Positions 47,067 to 59,193 of a DNA stretch of 64,000 bases are shown one piece after another. Source of the stretch: Thalassia testudinum. Lineage: Eukaryota; Streptophyta; Magnoliopsida; Alismatales; Hydrocharitaceae. Numbering within the stretch: the stretch's first letter is position 1; every line of letters begins with the position of its first letter. The notes beneath the pieces were generated by a model. It saw only the letters and a program-made list of their open reading frames with translations. It made no database searches and had not been told where the DNA came from. The translations under genes and the position numbers were made by a program. The DNA lies in contig JAZHRO010000002.1 of the NCBI GenBank assembly GCA_037157565.1, positions 75,628,001 through 75,692,000 on the forward strand, written 5' to 3'.

Positions 47067-49719
47067 TGTAACGAGCGTGTGGCGCAGACGTCTTTTAAGA
47101 CGTCTGGACGGTTGTCCAGACGTCTGGGATAGTTTCCAGACATCTGGAAATCCGTTATTTTCGACACACGTGAGTTGCCTGCGCGCCTGAGCGCACAGAC
47201 CGCATATTCGCCTTCTTCCCTCCTGCGGCTGCAGGATTCCCCTGCCGCAAATCCTTCTCTCTCCTCTCCGCGCGGCCTTAAAAGGGCACGCCTCCCCTCC
47301 CGTCTCCACCGTCTCCTCCTTCTCCTCCTTCAGCCAGTGAGCGTGAGCGTGAGAGCGAGGGCGGCAGCGGCGGCCGCAGTGAGCGCGGAGGAGGTGCGGC
47401 GTGCGAGAACGGAGCTCTGCCGTGAGGGCGAGCTCGCCGGAGCGGCTTGGCCGGCCGGTGGAGGGCGCAGGGGGCGCGGAACGACGCGGAGAGGGACCTG
47501 CTGCAGTCTGAGCAGCAGGCGTGCGAGGTGCGACGCGGGCGACGTCGCGAGCGGAGGCCGAGTAACGCCCTGATTCTGGAAAAATTTCCAGAATCAGACG
47601 TCTGGGTTGATAGGCAGACGGCGAGGACGACGTCTGGTAGCTCATACAGACGTCTGAAAGGTGTGTATTCCGCTTTCTTCTTCCTTCCTGTCGACCGACC
47701 GTACTAAGGGAGGGAGTTGGCTGTGCGCAGGTTCGCTGATTCGCCATCCTTTGCGAATCAGACGTCTGGAAGTTGTACCAGACGGCGGGAGTGACCTCCA
47801 GACGTCCGGGGTGACCATCGGACGTCTGGGAGCTAGGACAGACGTCCCCGCAGACTTATGGACGTCTGGGAAACCACACTGAACAGGTAATTCTCTGATC
47901 CACTGTTTAAGACGTCTGGAAGAAGTTCCAGACGTCTAATTTTGCACAGTATCATCTTTTTCGACCCGTTTAGGGCCCGTTCGGGCTCCGTTTTCCACGA
48001 TTCGAGTTGCATTCTTTTCAGAATTAATTCCTCTACCCGTCTACAGTAGCTATACATTGTTTTGAGACACTCCTTGTGTTTGATCCTTGTGATAGGACCT
48101 CGTTCAGTTGCAGTCTTGAGAGTCACGGAGGCACGCGGGATTCCCGATCACGCCCCCATTACTCCCGTTGTACCTGGTAGTGTGGCTTAAGTTTATTATT
48201 AAAATCTGTTAAAGTATGGAACCATAACTAGAATCTAGGACATTGCATGAATCCTAGGAATGAGAAATGTATGGAATGATAGCTCCTAGGTGATGCATGA
48301 ATCCTAGGGCTGGAAAACTAGTTGTATGCTAGATCCTAGGATGTGGCATGAACCCTAGGATGGAAAAACTAGTGGAATGTATAATACTGCAGTCTTGGAA
48401 AAATGGAAAGGAATATAAAGCTGCCTGTAAATTGAATTAACAGCTGCCTGTTATGAATAAAGAAACATGATTGAGATCATGGATTGTGAGAACGTGAAAC
48501 TGGAAAGTGAAACATATGATGTTCTGAGATAAAGAGCTGGAACCCTACGGGGAATTAGGAGTGGAACTCCTAGAAAGAAAAAGGAATGGAACTGAGATGT
48601 AGTTTGTACTGTCTCTTGGGTACGCAGTACCAAGGGAAGTACCTGTACCTGTTTAGTGCAGAGTGGGGCCAGCCACCCCAGGGACCCGGGGTTAGGATTG
48701 GCCGCTCTATACCGACTTGTTGGCCCTCGTGTACATAGTACCGAGGAGAGCTACTAGTGTTAGGAGAGTACTAGCTACCCCACGGGCCCCGGGGTTCTGC
48801 TAACCTCCTTCACCGACTTGTTAGGGCCACTAGGGCAAACCAGGGTAGTCAGGCGAGGGTGCGCGGAATGTGGAGGGGCAAGGCCCCGGTTTGGTTACTG
48901 TGGAGGGGTTGGACCCCTGTTACTGAGAGGGCTCTGCCCTGGTTCCGTGCTGTGCTTTGGGCGCACCCGTTAACGGAAACGACTGAGCGCATGCCAGTGC
49001 GGGCTAGCTACCTGTGCGTTTATCGCGCGTGCCGTAGTCACCGTTACGTCTGTCAGTGACCTTGGGGTGGTTGACTGAGGGTAGGATCACCACGGGGGAC
49101 TCTCCCATCCAGGAGAGCACCACGTGCTACTTCTACTTTTGGAAAAGACTGCAATCAAGATCGTTCCCACGAGGACATTCGAGATCAAGTAAAGGGTCTG
49201 AGAAATAAATGAAATAGTGAGAAAATTGAAAGATGTAAATAAAGGAAGTAATAGAACATAACAGCTACTGTACACTCTACTGTTGCCTTTAGTTTGTTTG
49301 CCACTCTACTCAGCGTTTTGCTGACGTGTTACACTCGTTACCTTTTTCAGGACCAGGTGTTGAGCAGCCAGGGTCGGCGGCTGCAGAGGACGCTGGGCCG
49401 AGTAGGGTCCAGTAGAGTTTACCACAGTCTTTTGTACCTCTTTTGTTTCTGTTCTAGTGAGTAGTTTTTGTTTCCGCTGTACTTTCTTTACCTGCAGTTC
49501 TTGTTATATGATAAATGTTGTTCTACTGTTGTGGTGGTATCTACTGTAGTAGTTTCTTTCCTTACTGCTGTACTTCCTTACTGTTAGTTATATTCATGCT
49601 GAATGTGATTTATTTTACTATTTTTTTGGTTACTTCCTCGTTGGACGACTAGGTCTTGGGATTAGTCGAGTCGGTCCGGTTCTCGTGTCTCGTAGGGACT
49701 CGGGAACCAGGTCGTTACA
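47067..49719 (+). mobile_element. Solo LTR of a Tekay-like element (solo C)
   Basis: It begins TGTAACGAGCGTGTGG and ends GGTCGTTACA, with a perfect TSD ACGTG (47062-47066 and 49720-49724). At least eight exact AGACGTCT boxes lie at 47088-47145, 47597-47660, 47758 and 47905-47940. Few are decayed, so it looks younger than solo A and B. The leader is GC-rich. It is most similar to the partial LTR at 1-258. It split the integrase gene of Athila H. Confidence 0.93.
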
Positions 49720-50400
49720 ACGTGGAATCCCAAATCGCGAAAAGATGTTATGATGAATGAATTTGATACCCAACTTATGATCATTGGTTCGGGTCGGAAC
49801 GGCTTCGATCCATTTGGACATGTAGTCAACAACGTGTAGAATGTACTTGAAGCCATTCGAAATAGGAAAGGGTCCCATAAAATTAATCCCCCAGACGTCG
49901 AAGATTTCGCATACAAGAATCGGCTGTAAGGGCATCATATCACGATGGCTCATGTTGCCTAAGGTCTGACAACGAGCGCATGCCCTACAGTGATTGTATG
50001 CATCTTTGAAAAGCATGGGCCAATAGAAGCCACACTAGAGGACTTTCGCTTCAATTTTATGACCTGAGAAGTGTCCACTTCATGCCTGGTCATGGCAAAA
50101 GGACAAGATGTCCTGAATTTCCGCTCCCGAGATGCATCGTCGAATGATTTGATCAGCACCGTTGCGGAAAAGATACGGGTCTTCCCAAAAGTAGTATTTG
50201 GCATCGGAAAGCAATTTGTCCTTCTTGGCCTTCTGCCAATCGGACGGGATCTGAAGTGATGCCAGGTAGTTTACTAGATCAATAAACCATGGAAGCCCTA
50301 TACTGATAGTCAAGAGGTGCTCATCAGGAAAATGTTCTGTAATGGGTCCGAAAGGATTGATAATATCAAAAGGAAGGCGGGATAAGTGATCAGCTACCAC
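49720..50400 (-). pseudogene. Athila H integrase, N-terminal part
   Basis: On the minus strand it starts with a MVADHLSRLPFD linker after RNase H. An HHCC zinc region follows (GHFSGHK...CRACARCQ, with stops near 50050-50080), then the first half of the catalytic core, NFMGPFP and [17 protein letters not shown], ending FSRFGIPR. Solo LTR C begins exactly there. The first catalytic Asp region ([11 protein letters not shown], normally WGIDFMGPFP) has Asn in place of Asp, a G-to-A change. Confidence 0.88.
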
Positions 50401-50442
50401 ATTCTGTTTTCATGCTTTGTCATGAATCTCGAGGTCAAATTC

Positions 50443-51043
50443 TTACAACAGCAAGATCCATTGGATTAGTCGAGGTTTCGCATCCTTCTTCGCAAGGAGA
50501 TGCGTCACAGTTGTGTGATCAAAGTAAATGATAACACGGGAACCCAGAAGATATGATCTAAACTTTTCCAGGGTAAATACTACGGCTAGCAACTCTTTTT
50601 CAATAACTGTGTAGTTACGCTGAGCCTCGTCAAGTATTGCTAGCATAGTAGATGACCACGGGTTTCCCGTTAATTTTCTGCCCAAGTACCACTCCTACAG
50701 CGAAATCAAATGCATCGCACATGATCTCAAAGGGTTGAGACTAATCAGCGGACTGTAGGATCAGAGCTTGGGTAACTCGATCACGTAGGGTTTCAAATGC
50801 TTGAGTGCATTCCTTGGAGATTTTGAAAGGAACATCCTTAGATAGTAGAGTAGTCAGGGGGCGTGCGATCTTTGAGAAATCAGGAATGAATCGATAGTAA
50901 AAATCGACGTGCCCTAGAAAAGATCGGATGTCCTTGATTGAACTAGGCATAGGAAGTTTGGAAATCAAATTTACCTTGGCTTGATCGACCTGGATGCCTT
51001 TTTCTGATATAAGATGTCCCAGGACAATTCCTTCAGGCACCAT
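50443..51043 (-). pseudogene. Athila H RNase H region
   Basis: The 51043-50741 segment contains GHLISEKGIQVDQAKV and RSFLGHVDFYYRFIPDFSKIARPL, the connection between reverse transcriptase and RNase H. The 50685-50443 segment has [26 protein letters not shown] (catalytic Glu) and [13 protein letters not shown]. The intervening part with the first catalytic Asp is frame-shifted. It sits between reverse transcriptase and integrase as expected. Confidence 0.85.
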
Positions 51044-51058
51044 GAAATGGCTCTTTTC

Positions 51059-52071
51059 CTAGGAAAGAACCAGATTCACAACAATGCACCGCCTGAGGAT
51101 CTGGACCAAGTGCAGGTGGCAATCGTCAAATGATTCGCCAAATACTGAAAAGTCATCCATGAAGACTTCTAGATAATCACCTACCATATCTAAGAATATG
51201 GCAAGCATGCACCGCTGAAAAGTAGCGGGTGCGTTGCAGAGATCGAACAGCATCCTTCGGAATACGTACGTCCTGAAGGGGCAAGTGAAAGTGGTCTTTT
51301 CTTGGTCTCAGGATGGATTGCCACCTAGTTATAACTGGAGTACCCATCCAAAAAGTAGAAGAACATATTTCCCGCTAGTTTCTCGAGGATCTGATCAATA
51401 GATGATAGTGGAAAATGATCCTTCTTTGTGGAGGTATTGAGTCTTCTGTAATCAATGCAGACTCTCCATGAATTTTCCACACGGGTTAGTATGATTTCTC
51501 TAGTTTCAGTCGTGATCATGATGAGTCTTTCCTTTTTAGGCACAACCTGGATTGGACTCACCCACCGACTGTTGGAGATTGGGAAGATGATCCTAGCATC
51601 TAACCACTTAATGATCTCCTTTTTCATGACCTCCTGCAGATTAGTATTCAGACATCTCTGCATTTCACGAGAAGGCCGTGTGCCCTCTTCAGTATAGATG
51701 TGGTGTGTGCAGTAAGAGGGGTTGATGCCAGTCAAATCATCGAGAGTCCATCCAATGGCTTTTCGATGTTGCTGAAGAACAGTAATTAGATAGGATTCCT
51801 GATCAGGTGTGAGTCTGGAGTTGATAATCACAGGAAACGTCTGATTGGAACCCAAAAAGACGTACTTTAGATGATCGGGAAGAGGCTTGAGTTCCAAGAC
51901 AGGGTTAGCAGCAGCAGCGGGTGATTCATGGTGTGTGTTAGGAGCAAGGGAAGGAGTTTTGGGTGTGTCTTGGTTGAGTTCGAACTCCTCTGATATCAGG
52001 TTTTGATCCTCTTGTGGTTGATCAGAAGTATTCAGGTTTCCCTCAATATACGGATTGTCAACCACAGCCAT
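51059..52071 (-). pseudogene. Athila H reverse transcriptase
   Basis: Motifs in order are LKYVFLGSNQTFPVII, IGWTLDDLTGINPSYCTHHI, ISNSRWVSPIQVVPKK, WRVCIDYRRLN, KDHFPLSSIDQILEKLAGN (to 51325), then a broken stretch, LCNAPATFQRCMLAIF and the catalytic VFMDDFSVFG (51253-51059). FMDD is intact. Stops at about 51325 and 51059 interrupt it. The layout is typical of Athila pol. Confidence 0.9.
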
Positions 52072-52099
52072 GATATCACATATCTGTTCTATAACTCCG

Positions 52100-53076
52100 T
52101 AATTAATCCCTTGTCAGGCCTTAAGGATGTCAATCTTTAGTGTTTGGTTCCCCAATTTCAGTTCAATTTGGCCGTCTTCACAATTAATGTTAGCCCTAGC
52201 AGTGGCCAGAAAGGGTCTCCCTAGTATGATCGGTGTGTTCCTTAGATTTTCTGGAGCATCCATATCCAAGACTACGAAGTCCACCAGGAAATAGAAATCC
52301 CGAACCCTAGCAATGACATCCTCAAGAACTCCTTTAGGTGACTTAATAGATCGATCAGCCAACTGTAATGTCACCTATGTTGGTTTGAGCTCAGATTCCT
52401 CAAGATGGTCAAGTAGGGATGTAGGTTTTAGGTTTATAGAGGCTCCTAGATCCAATAAAGCTCTATCAAATTAGATATCACCAATTGTACAGGAAATCAG
52501 GGGAGTACCTAGGTATTTTGCCTTAGGTGGGAGTTTGCTCAAAATTATAGAGTTGGCTTGCTCTGACAATACGATTGGGCTCCTACTTTTGGTTTGCAGC
52601 TTACGCTTAGGTGTACACACATCTTTCAGAAATCGTGTGTAAGCCGGTACGTGGCGAATCGCATCCATCAAGGGGATGTTTATCAAGACCTGTTCAAAGA
52701 GCTTGACCAAATCCTCCTTAAGTGCCACGGGTTTGGTTGTCCTCTTTCCCTTGGTCAAGGCCTCGGGAAATGGAACCTTAGATGGTTCCTCTGGAATAGG
52801 TCCAGGTTCTTGATCTGGGACAGGGGTGTCCTGGATGACTATCCTAGGGGTTGGGTTACTACCAGGCTGAAAGTGGCTTGGGTAAGGTGGGTCTTGTGTT
52901 GTTTTGCTACTACGGGTTGTTATTGAATTTAGTCTTGCCTGGTTCTGGTTCGGTGTCAGTAAAATGGGTGGCTGCTGCTGAAATCTCGAGTATGATGTCA
53001 AAGCTTTCATCCCGTCAAGTGATGGAGCAGAAGAGGCCTGATAAATCATGTAGGCTTGGCCCAGATTTGGGTTCAT
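52100..53076 (-). pseudogene. Athila H gag end and protease-like region
   Basis: A low-complexity Pro/Gln linker (53076-52700) leads into KYLGTPLISCTIGDI and ALLDLGASINLKP (about 52480-52430), the retropepsin-type D-L-G-A site used by Athila elements. VVLDMDAPENLRNTPIILGRPFLATARA follows (52374-52130). Stops at 52471 and near 52375 break the frame. The motif order is that expected between gag and reverse transcriptase. Confidence 0.85.
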
Positions 53077-53599
53077 AACGCACCTCTAGTTCGACATGTT
53101 ATTCAGATTCAGCAGAGGTTGCGAAGGGAGTGTGCCAGGTTGGCGGGAATTTGCCATCTGGGTGAGTTGATTGCTAACCTCTGTGATCTCGTCTTTGTGC
53201 TGTTTTTGCATAACTGCATTCATCTTTTGAATGTCAGCCATAGTCTGAAGGATGACAGTCATCTGATCAGTTTGAGTTGTTTCAGATTGATAGATGGGGT
53301 TGGACCGAGGCTGAGGCTACTGATATGGACAAGGAGCTTATGGATGGGGTTGATATGGTGGTCTTTGATTCTGATTATTTCTCGCCCACAGGAAATTGGG
53401 ATGATTCTGCCATCCAGGGTTATAGGTATTAGAGAATGGGTCATTTCAGATGGCGTTGAGGTCCTCGCAGGTATGAGGAACCTCAGAAAAGTCAGAGTAC
53501 GAAGGTTCAGAGTTTCCCAAACTAGACTAGGTAGGATTGGGGTTTCCTCCGGTCCTAGAGTCAAACGGGGGTGGATATAGGTCCATCCCCTGAGAAGAT

Positions 53600-54699
53600 T
53601 GGTGATAGATGTTATGCATAGCTTCCCTCTTAGAGGGCTGCTATGTGAACGGGTTTTGCGCAGATGTGGCTCGTTGCAGATGTCGAGTTAGCTCATCCAC
53701 CTTCTTAATGATAGAGGCCTTGTCCAAACGACTGGCCATCAATTCCAAGTCGACGGATGCAAACAGGCCCTGCATCTCATGTGCTCCCTTTGGATTCGTC
53801 GATGTGAGGGCATTCGTCCAGTCGAATAAGCCCATGGAGTCATTATTAATGGAGTTCTCGCACATATTCTCGAGAATCTCCCACACTGTGCATTCGTGTT
53901 GACCCATGATATTTCCTCCGCAAGTTGCATTGACAAATAAACGGATATCTTCACAGAGTCCTTGGTAGAAAGACTGGACTTGTTCCCATTTAGGAACTTT
54001 GTGATGGGGGCACTTCCGCATGAGATCCAGGAAACGATTCCATGCTTCGTGAAGTGGTTCTCCAGGCTGTTGTGTGAAGTGCGTGATCTGGTGTCGTAAA
54101 GCATTTGTCTGGCCAACTAGGAAGAACTTTTTCAGAAACTCGGATTGTAGTTCAACCCACGTGTTGATTAGACGTGTTTGAGTCTGATACCAGTGAGCTG
54201 CTTTGTCCATGAGAGAGGAGAACATCTTCATGAGAAGAATATCTCAATTTTGGACATCTGACCCAAAGGTCTGGGTCAGATGCTTGAGTTGTTTGATGTG
54301 CTGGAAAGGATCCTCAGAATTGAGCTCATGAAATTTTTGAATAGCATGAATCATGTTGGGCCTGAGTTCAGAATCAGGACCTCCAGCCGGAATTTGGACT
54401 CAAGGTTCGATTGCCATCGCAGCAGGATTGTAATGATCTCACATCATAGGATGCTGCGATGGATTCACAAAGGCTTGGAATAAATTATTAAGGAGCTGAA
54501 GTTGGTTCTCAAGGTTATTCTCTTCTTCTACGGGTTGTGCCATGATGATGGAAGAAGGAGAATTGGGTTCAGATGAATTAGAAGAGATGTCTATGTGATG
54601 CGGTTGCTGCACAAACACAGAAGTCGAGGCCTGACCTCCACGGGAGTGAATAACTAAAGGAGGCCTCAAGGATGGTCTTAAGGACCTCCTACTGAACAT
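53600..54699 (-). pseudogene. Athila H gag
   Basis: The start at 54699 gives a Ser/Pro-rich N-terminus, broken by stops near 54439-54240. The capsid part at 54231-53641 reads LMDKAAHWYQ, FLKKFFLVGQTNALRHQI, EPLHEAWNRFLDLMRKCPHH and FYQGLCEDIRLFVNATCGG, the standard Athila gag pattern. The frame from 53600 down to 53080 is more decayed; fragments such as LGPEETPILPSL are not a known domain. Confidence 0.85.
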
Positions 54700-55626
54700 T
54701 TACCAATGGTTTGGATGAGAGTAGAATGTGGTGGACCCAATCAAGACACCCAAAAAATTTAGATGGCTATAGAGGTTCGGGGCAGATGATACCCCTTAGT
54801 CAGGAAGCCATCCACCTGAGAAATACCTAGGCAGCCAGAGAGGGAGAGTCCCACAAAGACCCCTACACGGTAGAGTGCCCCCACAGGTTACAAGATTTCC
54901 CCTACCCAACCTCTCTTGTCACTGATGTTCCAGGTAGACCAGAATGGGGACTTGACCTCTTAAGTCTACGAGTTTTATTAAAGAGCAAGGGTGCTTAAAA
55001 TTTCACTTGAACTTTAGATGTATTAAGTGCAAAAAGTGACCTAATTTCAAGGTTGGTTGGCCCAACAAGGTGGGTCAACTTCACCTATTTGTCCTTTGAG
55101 AAGTTTTAGGTTCCTTCTTTTAGGATTCAAGTGAGATTAACAGCCTGAATTTTAGGGTTTGCTTGAATAAATCACTTCAACCAAGGCTTAGGCACACATC
55201 TTTTTGGAGAGTTGATTCTTGTTTATGAAAGTGTGTCTTTAAAATCTTAACTTGAAATCCTTAATCGGCTCTACTTTTGGTTAGATTTAATTTGCCAAAT
55301 GTGGTATCTAGGGCTCAAACAAGAATGTGGTAGCCCTAGTTACCTTAAATGGGTGCACAAATCAGATTTGTTGTTGAAATCAAATTAGGCAACTTGATGA
55401 ATTAGCTAAAAATGGAAAGCAAGTAGCCCCAATTGATTTTGCTCTTTTTTCCTTTTTAGAATGAGGGGCTTTAAGAGAGAGAGTAATCAGATATTACCTA
55501 CCCTTGATGTGTTTGATGCGCGGCTGTCTTTCTTTGAATCTTCTCCCTGAAACAACCACAACAAAAGAGATATAGCAAGTTAGTACCAAATCAGGAATTG
55601 TAATCAAGAATTCTAAATTGCTCGTT
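54700..55626 (-). other. Athila H 5' leader
   Basis: About 930 bp of non-coding sequence lie between the primer site and the gag start, with no credible open frame. Long leaders are usual for Athila elements. Confidence 0.6.
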
Positions 55627-55646
55627 GCTCCCTGACAATGGCGCCA
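55627..55646 (-). promoter_or_regulatory. Athila H primer-binding site, Asp-tRNA type
   Basis: TGGCGCCATTGTCAGGGA on the minus strand lies three bases inside the 5' LTR boundary at 55650. Athila and related elements use a site complementary to Asp-tRNA that starts TGGCGCCGTTG; this copy differs at few positions. Confidence 0.85.
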
Positions 55647-55649
55647 AAA

Positions 55650-58380
55650 TGTTTAGAGCGCTGAATCGGTATATAAGAGTATTGTGTTATTGTACAGCCA
55701 AAATAGCATTCAAAACATATATAATTTTATTACTCGAAAGAATTTCCGAGGTCGAACATAGGGAGCAAATTGGTATTTAAAAATCAAGATCACAATTTAA
55801 ATTGAAAGAAATTACAATAATAGCAGTATCAGAGTGCAAAAATATAGGAGCAAAATGGTGATGTAGATCACCAAAATACTCCTACAATATCACCAAATGA
55901 TATAAATATGCAATGAGACTAGAATCTATTATCTGATTCTTTGATCAGACGACTTAAAGTGTCTGCTCTCTTTTCTTTCTCTTCTTTGTCGTCTCCTTCC
56001 TTCTTCTTCTTCTTTGGCTTTTGTCTGACTTCACTTGCCTTCACGATTCTTCTCTTTCTCTTCTTCTTTCTTCCTTTGTCTTTCTTCTGGCTTAGCTTCT
56101 CCTTCTTCTTCTTCCTTCTTCAGCTCCTTCCTTTACCTTCAGCTTTGGCCTTCTCCTTCTTCAGCCTTCTGCCTTCTTCTCTTTCTCTTCAGCTTTCGCT
56201 TCTTCTTCCTTCTGGCTACGGCTAAGTGTTGGCCTGAAGAAGCTGCAGCAAAACCTACCCCTACCTGCACGCAGCACTCCTCACTTTCTCTCTTAGGATA
56301 AGCTCTCCCAGAGCCACACAGACAATTGGGTAGTCAGGTCGGGTGCGTACCCGGGACCAAGCCCACCAGCATGTGGTGGTGAGCGAGGAGTACAGTCGGG
56401 TCGGGTCAAGCCAAATCCGCGTGGGCAATGCCGTGGACAAGATCGGGTTGGGTGAGAGGGACCTCACCCCGTGGTAACTGAGGCGATAAGGCTATGGCAC
56501 AAATTCAACTTATGCACCTTCGGGTGCTTCGCAGTCGCCGATGTGGGAGTAAACGCGCCTTCTTTTTTTGCGTGTCTACAGCAGAGGGTGGTTGCCTCCA
56601 ATTGCCTTAACTGCTGAGGCTATTATCTTCAATTGAGGTCCTGGGTACGTGCGCGATGTGATTCTACGCAACCTGGGCCTGAAGCCTGGAATTGGCAAGT
56701 TCTGGAGCAGCTTGGAGCATACTTCAAGCTCGGTCACCAATGACGGATGACGCCTGAACCTGAAATCACAAGAACGACCTCGCAGCCTCGTCAGAGCGCT
56801 CAAGGAGCATCACCGGAACACGGCAAATGTGCTGGGGGTGATGTCGTGGCATGGCAATGCCTATGAGCGTGTATCTAGGTCAAACTGTGTGCGTGTGAGT
56901 GGGTATGTTCGGGGGTGCGTTTGGGTGAGTGGCGCGGTGATGTGAGTGAGGGAAAATGATCAGTGAAGTGTGGCAGCAGTTCTACGAGGGTTGCGATGGC
57001 CTGTGGAGGTGGAATGGCCTTGCTGGAGGTGGTGGCCAGAGATGAAGGAGATAAGGGTGATGGAGGTCGTCAATGGTCGATTTTGGGAAATAGAGAGTGG
57101 AGAAGAAAGTAGAGGGGAGAGAGAACTTAGTTAGGGTGTTAAGAGATGAACGGGGGTAGAGGTGACGTCGGTCGAGGTGTAGCCGACGCCGGAGGTGAAA
57201 GTGGCTCCAGTGGGGGTTGGATGGCGAGGATGAAGGGGGAAAGGGCGTTTGCTGGTATGACAACACACGGCTGAAGTCAGGGAGGAGGAATCCGCCACAG
57301 GTATGGCAATCGAACAACGAGAAGGAGCAGGGAAGATCGTCGGACGTCGAGGAGCCTACAGTCTTCAGGAGAAGAGAAGAATGGTGGGGATTCACAGCCA
57401 ATTTCGAGCGTGGAGGAGTCAGGGCGATTTGGGCTTCTTTAAATAGAGCCCTAGAGGTCGGTTAAGACTTAGGAAGCAAGCTTCCTAAGTAAGGAAAGCT
57501 CACCAGAGTTGGAATATATTAGGATACCCATGTCTCTCATGCGTTTGCATGAGAGATTGGGAAAGAATCAGGTCTCAATGATGGGTTCAGATGGACGGGG
57601 ATTTCTCAGAGGATCTCCCTTCCAATTTTGGTGATCCTCCAAGCAATCAAGGAGAACTCTCCTTCCAAAGCTCGCTGGAGTAAGATTCCTTCGCTATAAT
57701 GGCGGAGGGACCTAATTGCGAAAATGATGAAGAAGTTAGGGGGCTTTTTGTAAATATTTTTAAAAGATAGTGGTAGAAATGTAATCAAGTTGGACCTTTT
57801 TGCAAACTAGGTCAAGGCAAATTCATTTTGGGTCCAAATTTTGGTACAAACCTAATTTGGACCTAAGGAATCCAATGGTAAAGTTGGATTTTGGGTTTGA
57901 CCATGTTTGACTAGGAAATTTATGTAAAAACCCAATTTAGGGTAAATATTTATCTAAGACCCCATTCTAGGTCAAAATGGATTCCAATGGCCAAATTGAA
58001 GGTTATAAACCTTAGATAATATTTTTATATGATTTTTAGAGGGCTTAAGTGAATTTTATCCTGACCAAAACCTTGGTTAATCAAGTGGGTCTGTTTTAGG
58101 GTTTCAAGAAGTCATTTAATTCATAGGACACACATAAACCCTTTTCTATCAAATCCAGCCCACTTATTATGTTATTAGGACCATTTGACCTTTGTTTAGC
58201 CCTTAAGAAAACTTGTGGCTATACTGCAATGGTAAAATTATAATTTTACCCCTTGTTTCTTATTTTCCTCTTAGAAAGGTTATTCAGTGAATTATGACCT
58301 TCAGTTGGTTATGTAATAGCATTTATTCTCTTCATTGGGTCAAAATGAGCTAGTTATGGCTCATTATGGTGTTTTAGTCA
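55650..58380 (-). repeat. 5' LTR of Athila H
   Basis: The LTR reads TGACTAAAAC...CTCTAAACA on the minus strand and is 2,731 bp. It contains a 240-bp pyrimidine-rich low-complexity tract on the plus strand (55965-56210), whose open frames are serine/phenylalanine runs and not genes. A TATTTAAA-like site lies at about 57438 (minus). No AGACGTCT box was found. Confidence 0.88.
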
Positions 58381-59193
58381 AGTAACTACCCGTACTGGAA
58401 GCTTAGAATGAAGACGTGGCTTCAAGCCAACGACTTCACCATCTGGGCCAGGTGCGAGGCACCTTTCGACATCCCAGAGAAACCTGCTGCAGGGTACACA
58501 CAGCAGCAAATTCGAGAGTTCTCACTCAATGAAAAGATGATGAACGCTCTCTATTTCGCATTGATCTCGGAAGAGTTTAACCGAATCTCGCAATTTGCCA
58601 CCGCATATGAGGTTTGGCATACACTTAAGGTAACTCACGAGGGTACCTCTAAGGTAAAGTTTCTAAAATTAATTTACTTAGTAAAGAATTAATTAAATCC
58701 TTTTCTATGAAGACTAGGTGAGATGAACACTAGGTTCACTCTCATTGTTAATAGTTTGAAAGCCTTAGGTAAGACCTTCATCAAGGGGGAGCTTCAAGGG
58801 AAGCTTCTTCATTTCCTTGGACCAGAATGGGAATAAAAGGTCACCGCCATCAAGGAGGCAAATGACCTTGAAGAGCTCAATATGGAAGACCTCTTAGGCA
58901 ACCTTATGGCCAATGAGATGAAGTTAAAGAAGAAGATGCATCAAAGCCAAGGCCAAGAAAGAGTTTAGCCTTCAAAGCCGCTTTAGACACTGAGGTAAGT
59001 TCCGACAACGAAAACCTTAGGATTTTACTTAAGAAAATTTCCAAGTTTTTTAGGGATTCTAAGAGAGAAAAGAAAGAGCAAGGTAGCCCCAGACGTTGCT
59101 ACCATTGCAACGAAAAAGGGCATCTTCAACCCGAGTGCCCTCTTCTCAAGAAGAAGAAGAAGAGGGAGAAGGAAAAGAAATACAAGAAGAAGG
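58381..59193 (+). pseudogene. C2 gag, central part
   Basis: It resumes the gag cut at 40694: YPYWKLRMKTWLQANDF, then KPAAGYTQQQIREFSLNEKM. The glutamine codons that are stops in the tandem array are intact here. A frame change lies near 58690. A TAA at 58834-58836 replaces a glutamine codon (C-to-T). The zinc knuckle CYHCNEKGHLQPEC lies at about 59095-59135. It ends in a lysine-rich stretch where an Athila-like solo LTR inserted. Confidence 0.9.

Larger units (their letters stand above)
40695..58380 (-). mobile_element. Complete Athila-type Ty3/gypsy element (H), decayed
   Basis: LTRs lie at 40695-44687 (3' LTR, holding a nested solo LTR) and 55650-58380 (5' LTR). TSD is agcaa (40690-40694) and agtaa (58381-58385), one base changed. 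The minus-strand order is 5' LTR, Asp-tRNA-type primer site, long leader, gag, protease, reverse transcriptase, RNase H, integrase, non-coding 3' region, 3' LTR. The pol motifs and primer site are those of Athila elements. No env-like frame was recognised. A solo LTR interrupts its integrase at 47067-49719. Confidence 0.92.

Noticed and set aside
47055..47747. A 230-codon minus-strand frame in solo LTR C.
   Set aside because: GC-rich leader sequence gives long chance frames; it crosses the LTR border and has no domain.
55941..56301. Open frames of 94 and 88 codons rich in Ser, Phe and Leu.
   Set aside because: They are translations of a pyrimidine-rich low-complexity tract in the Athila LTR.
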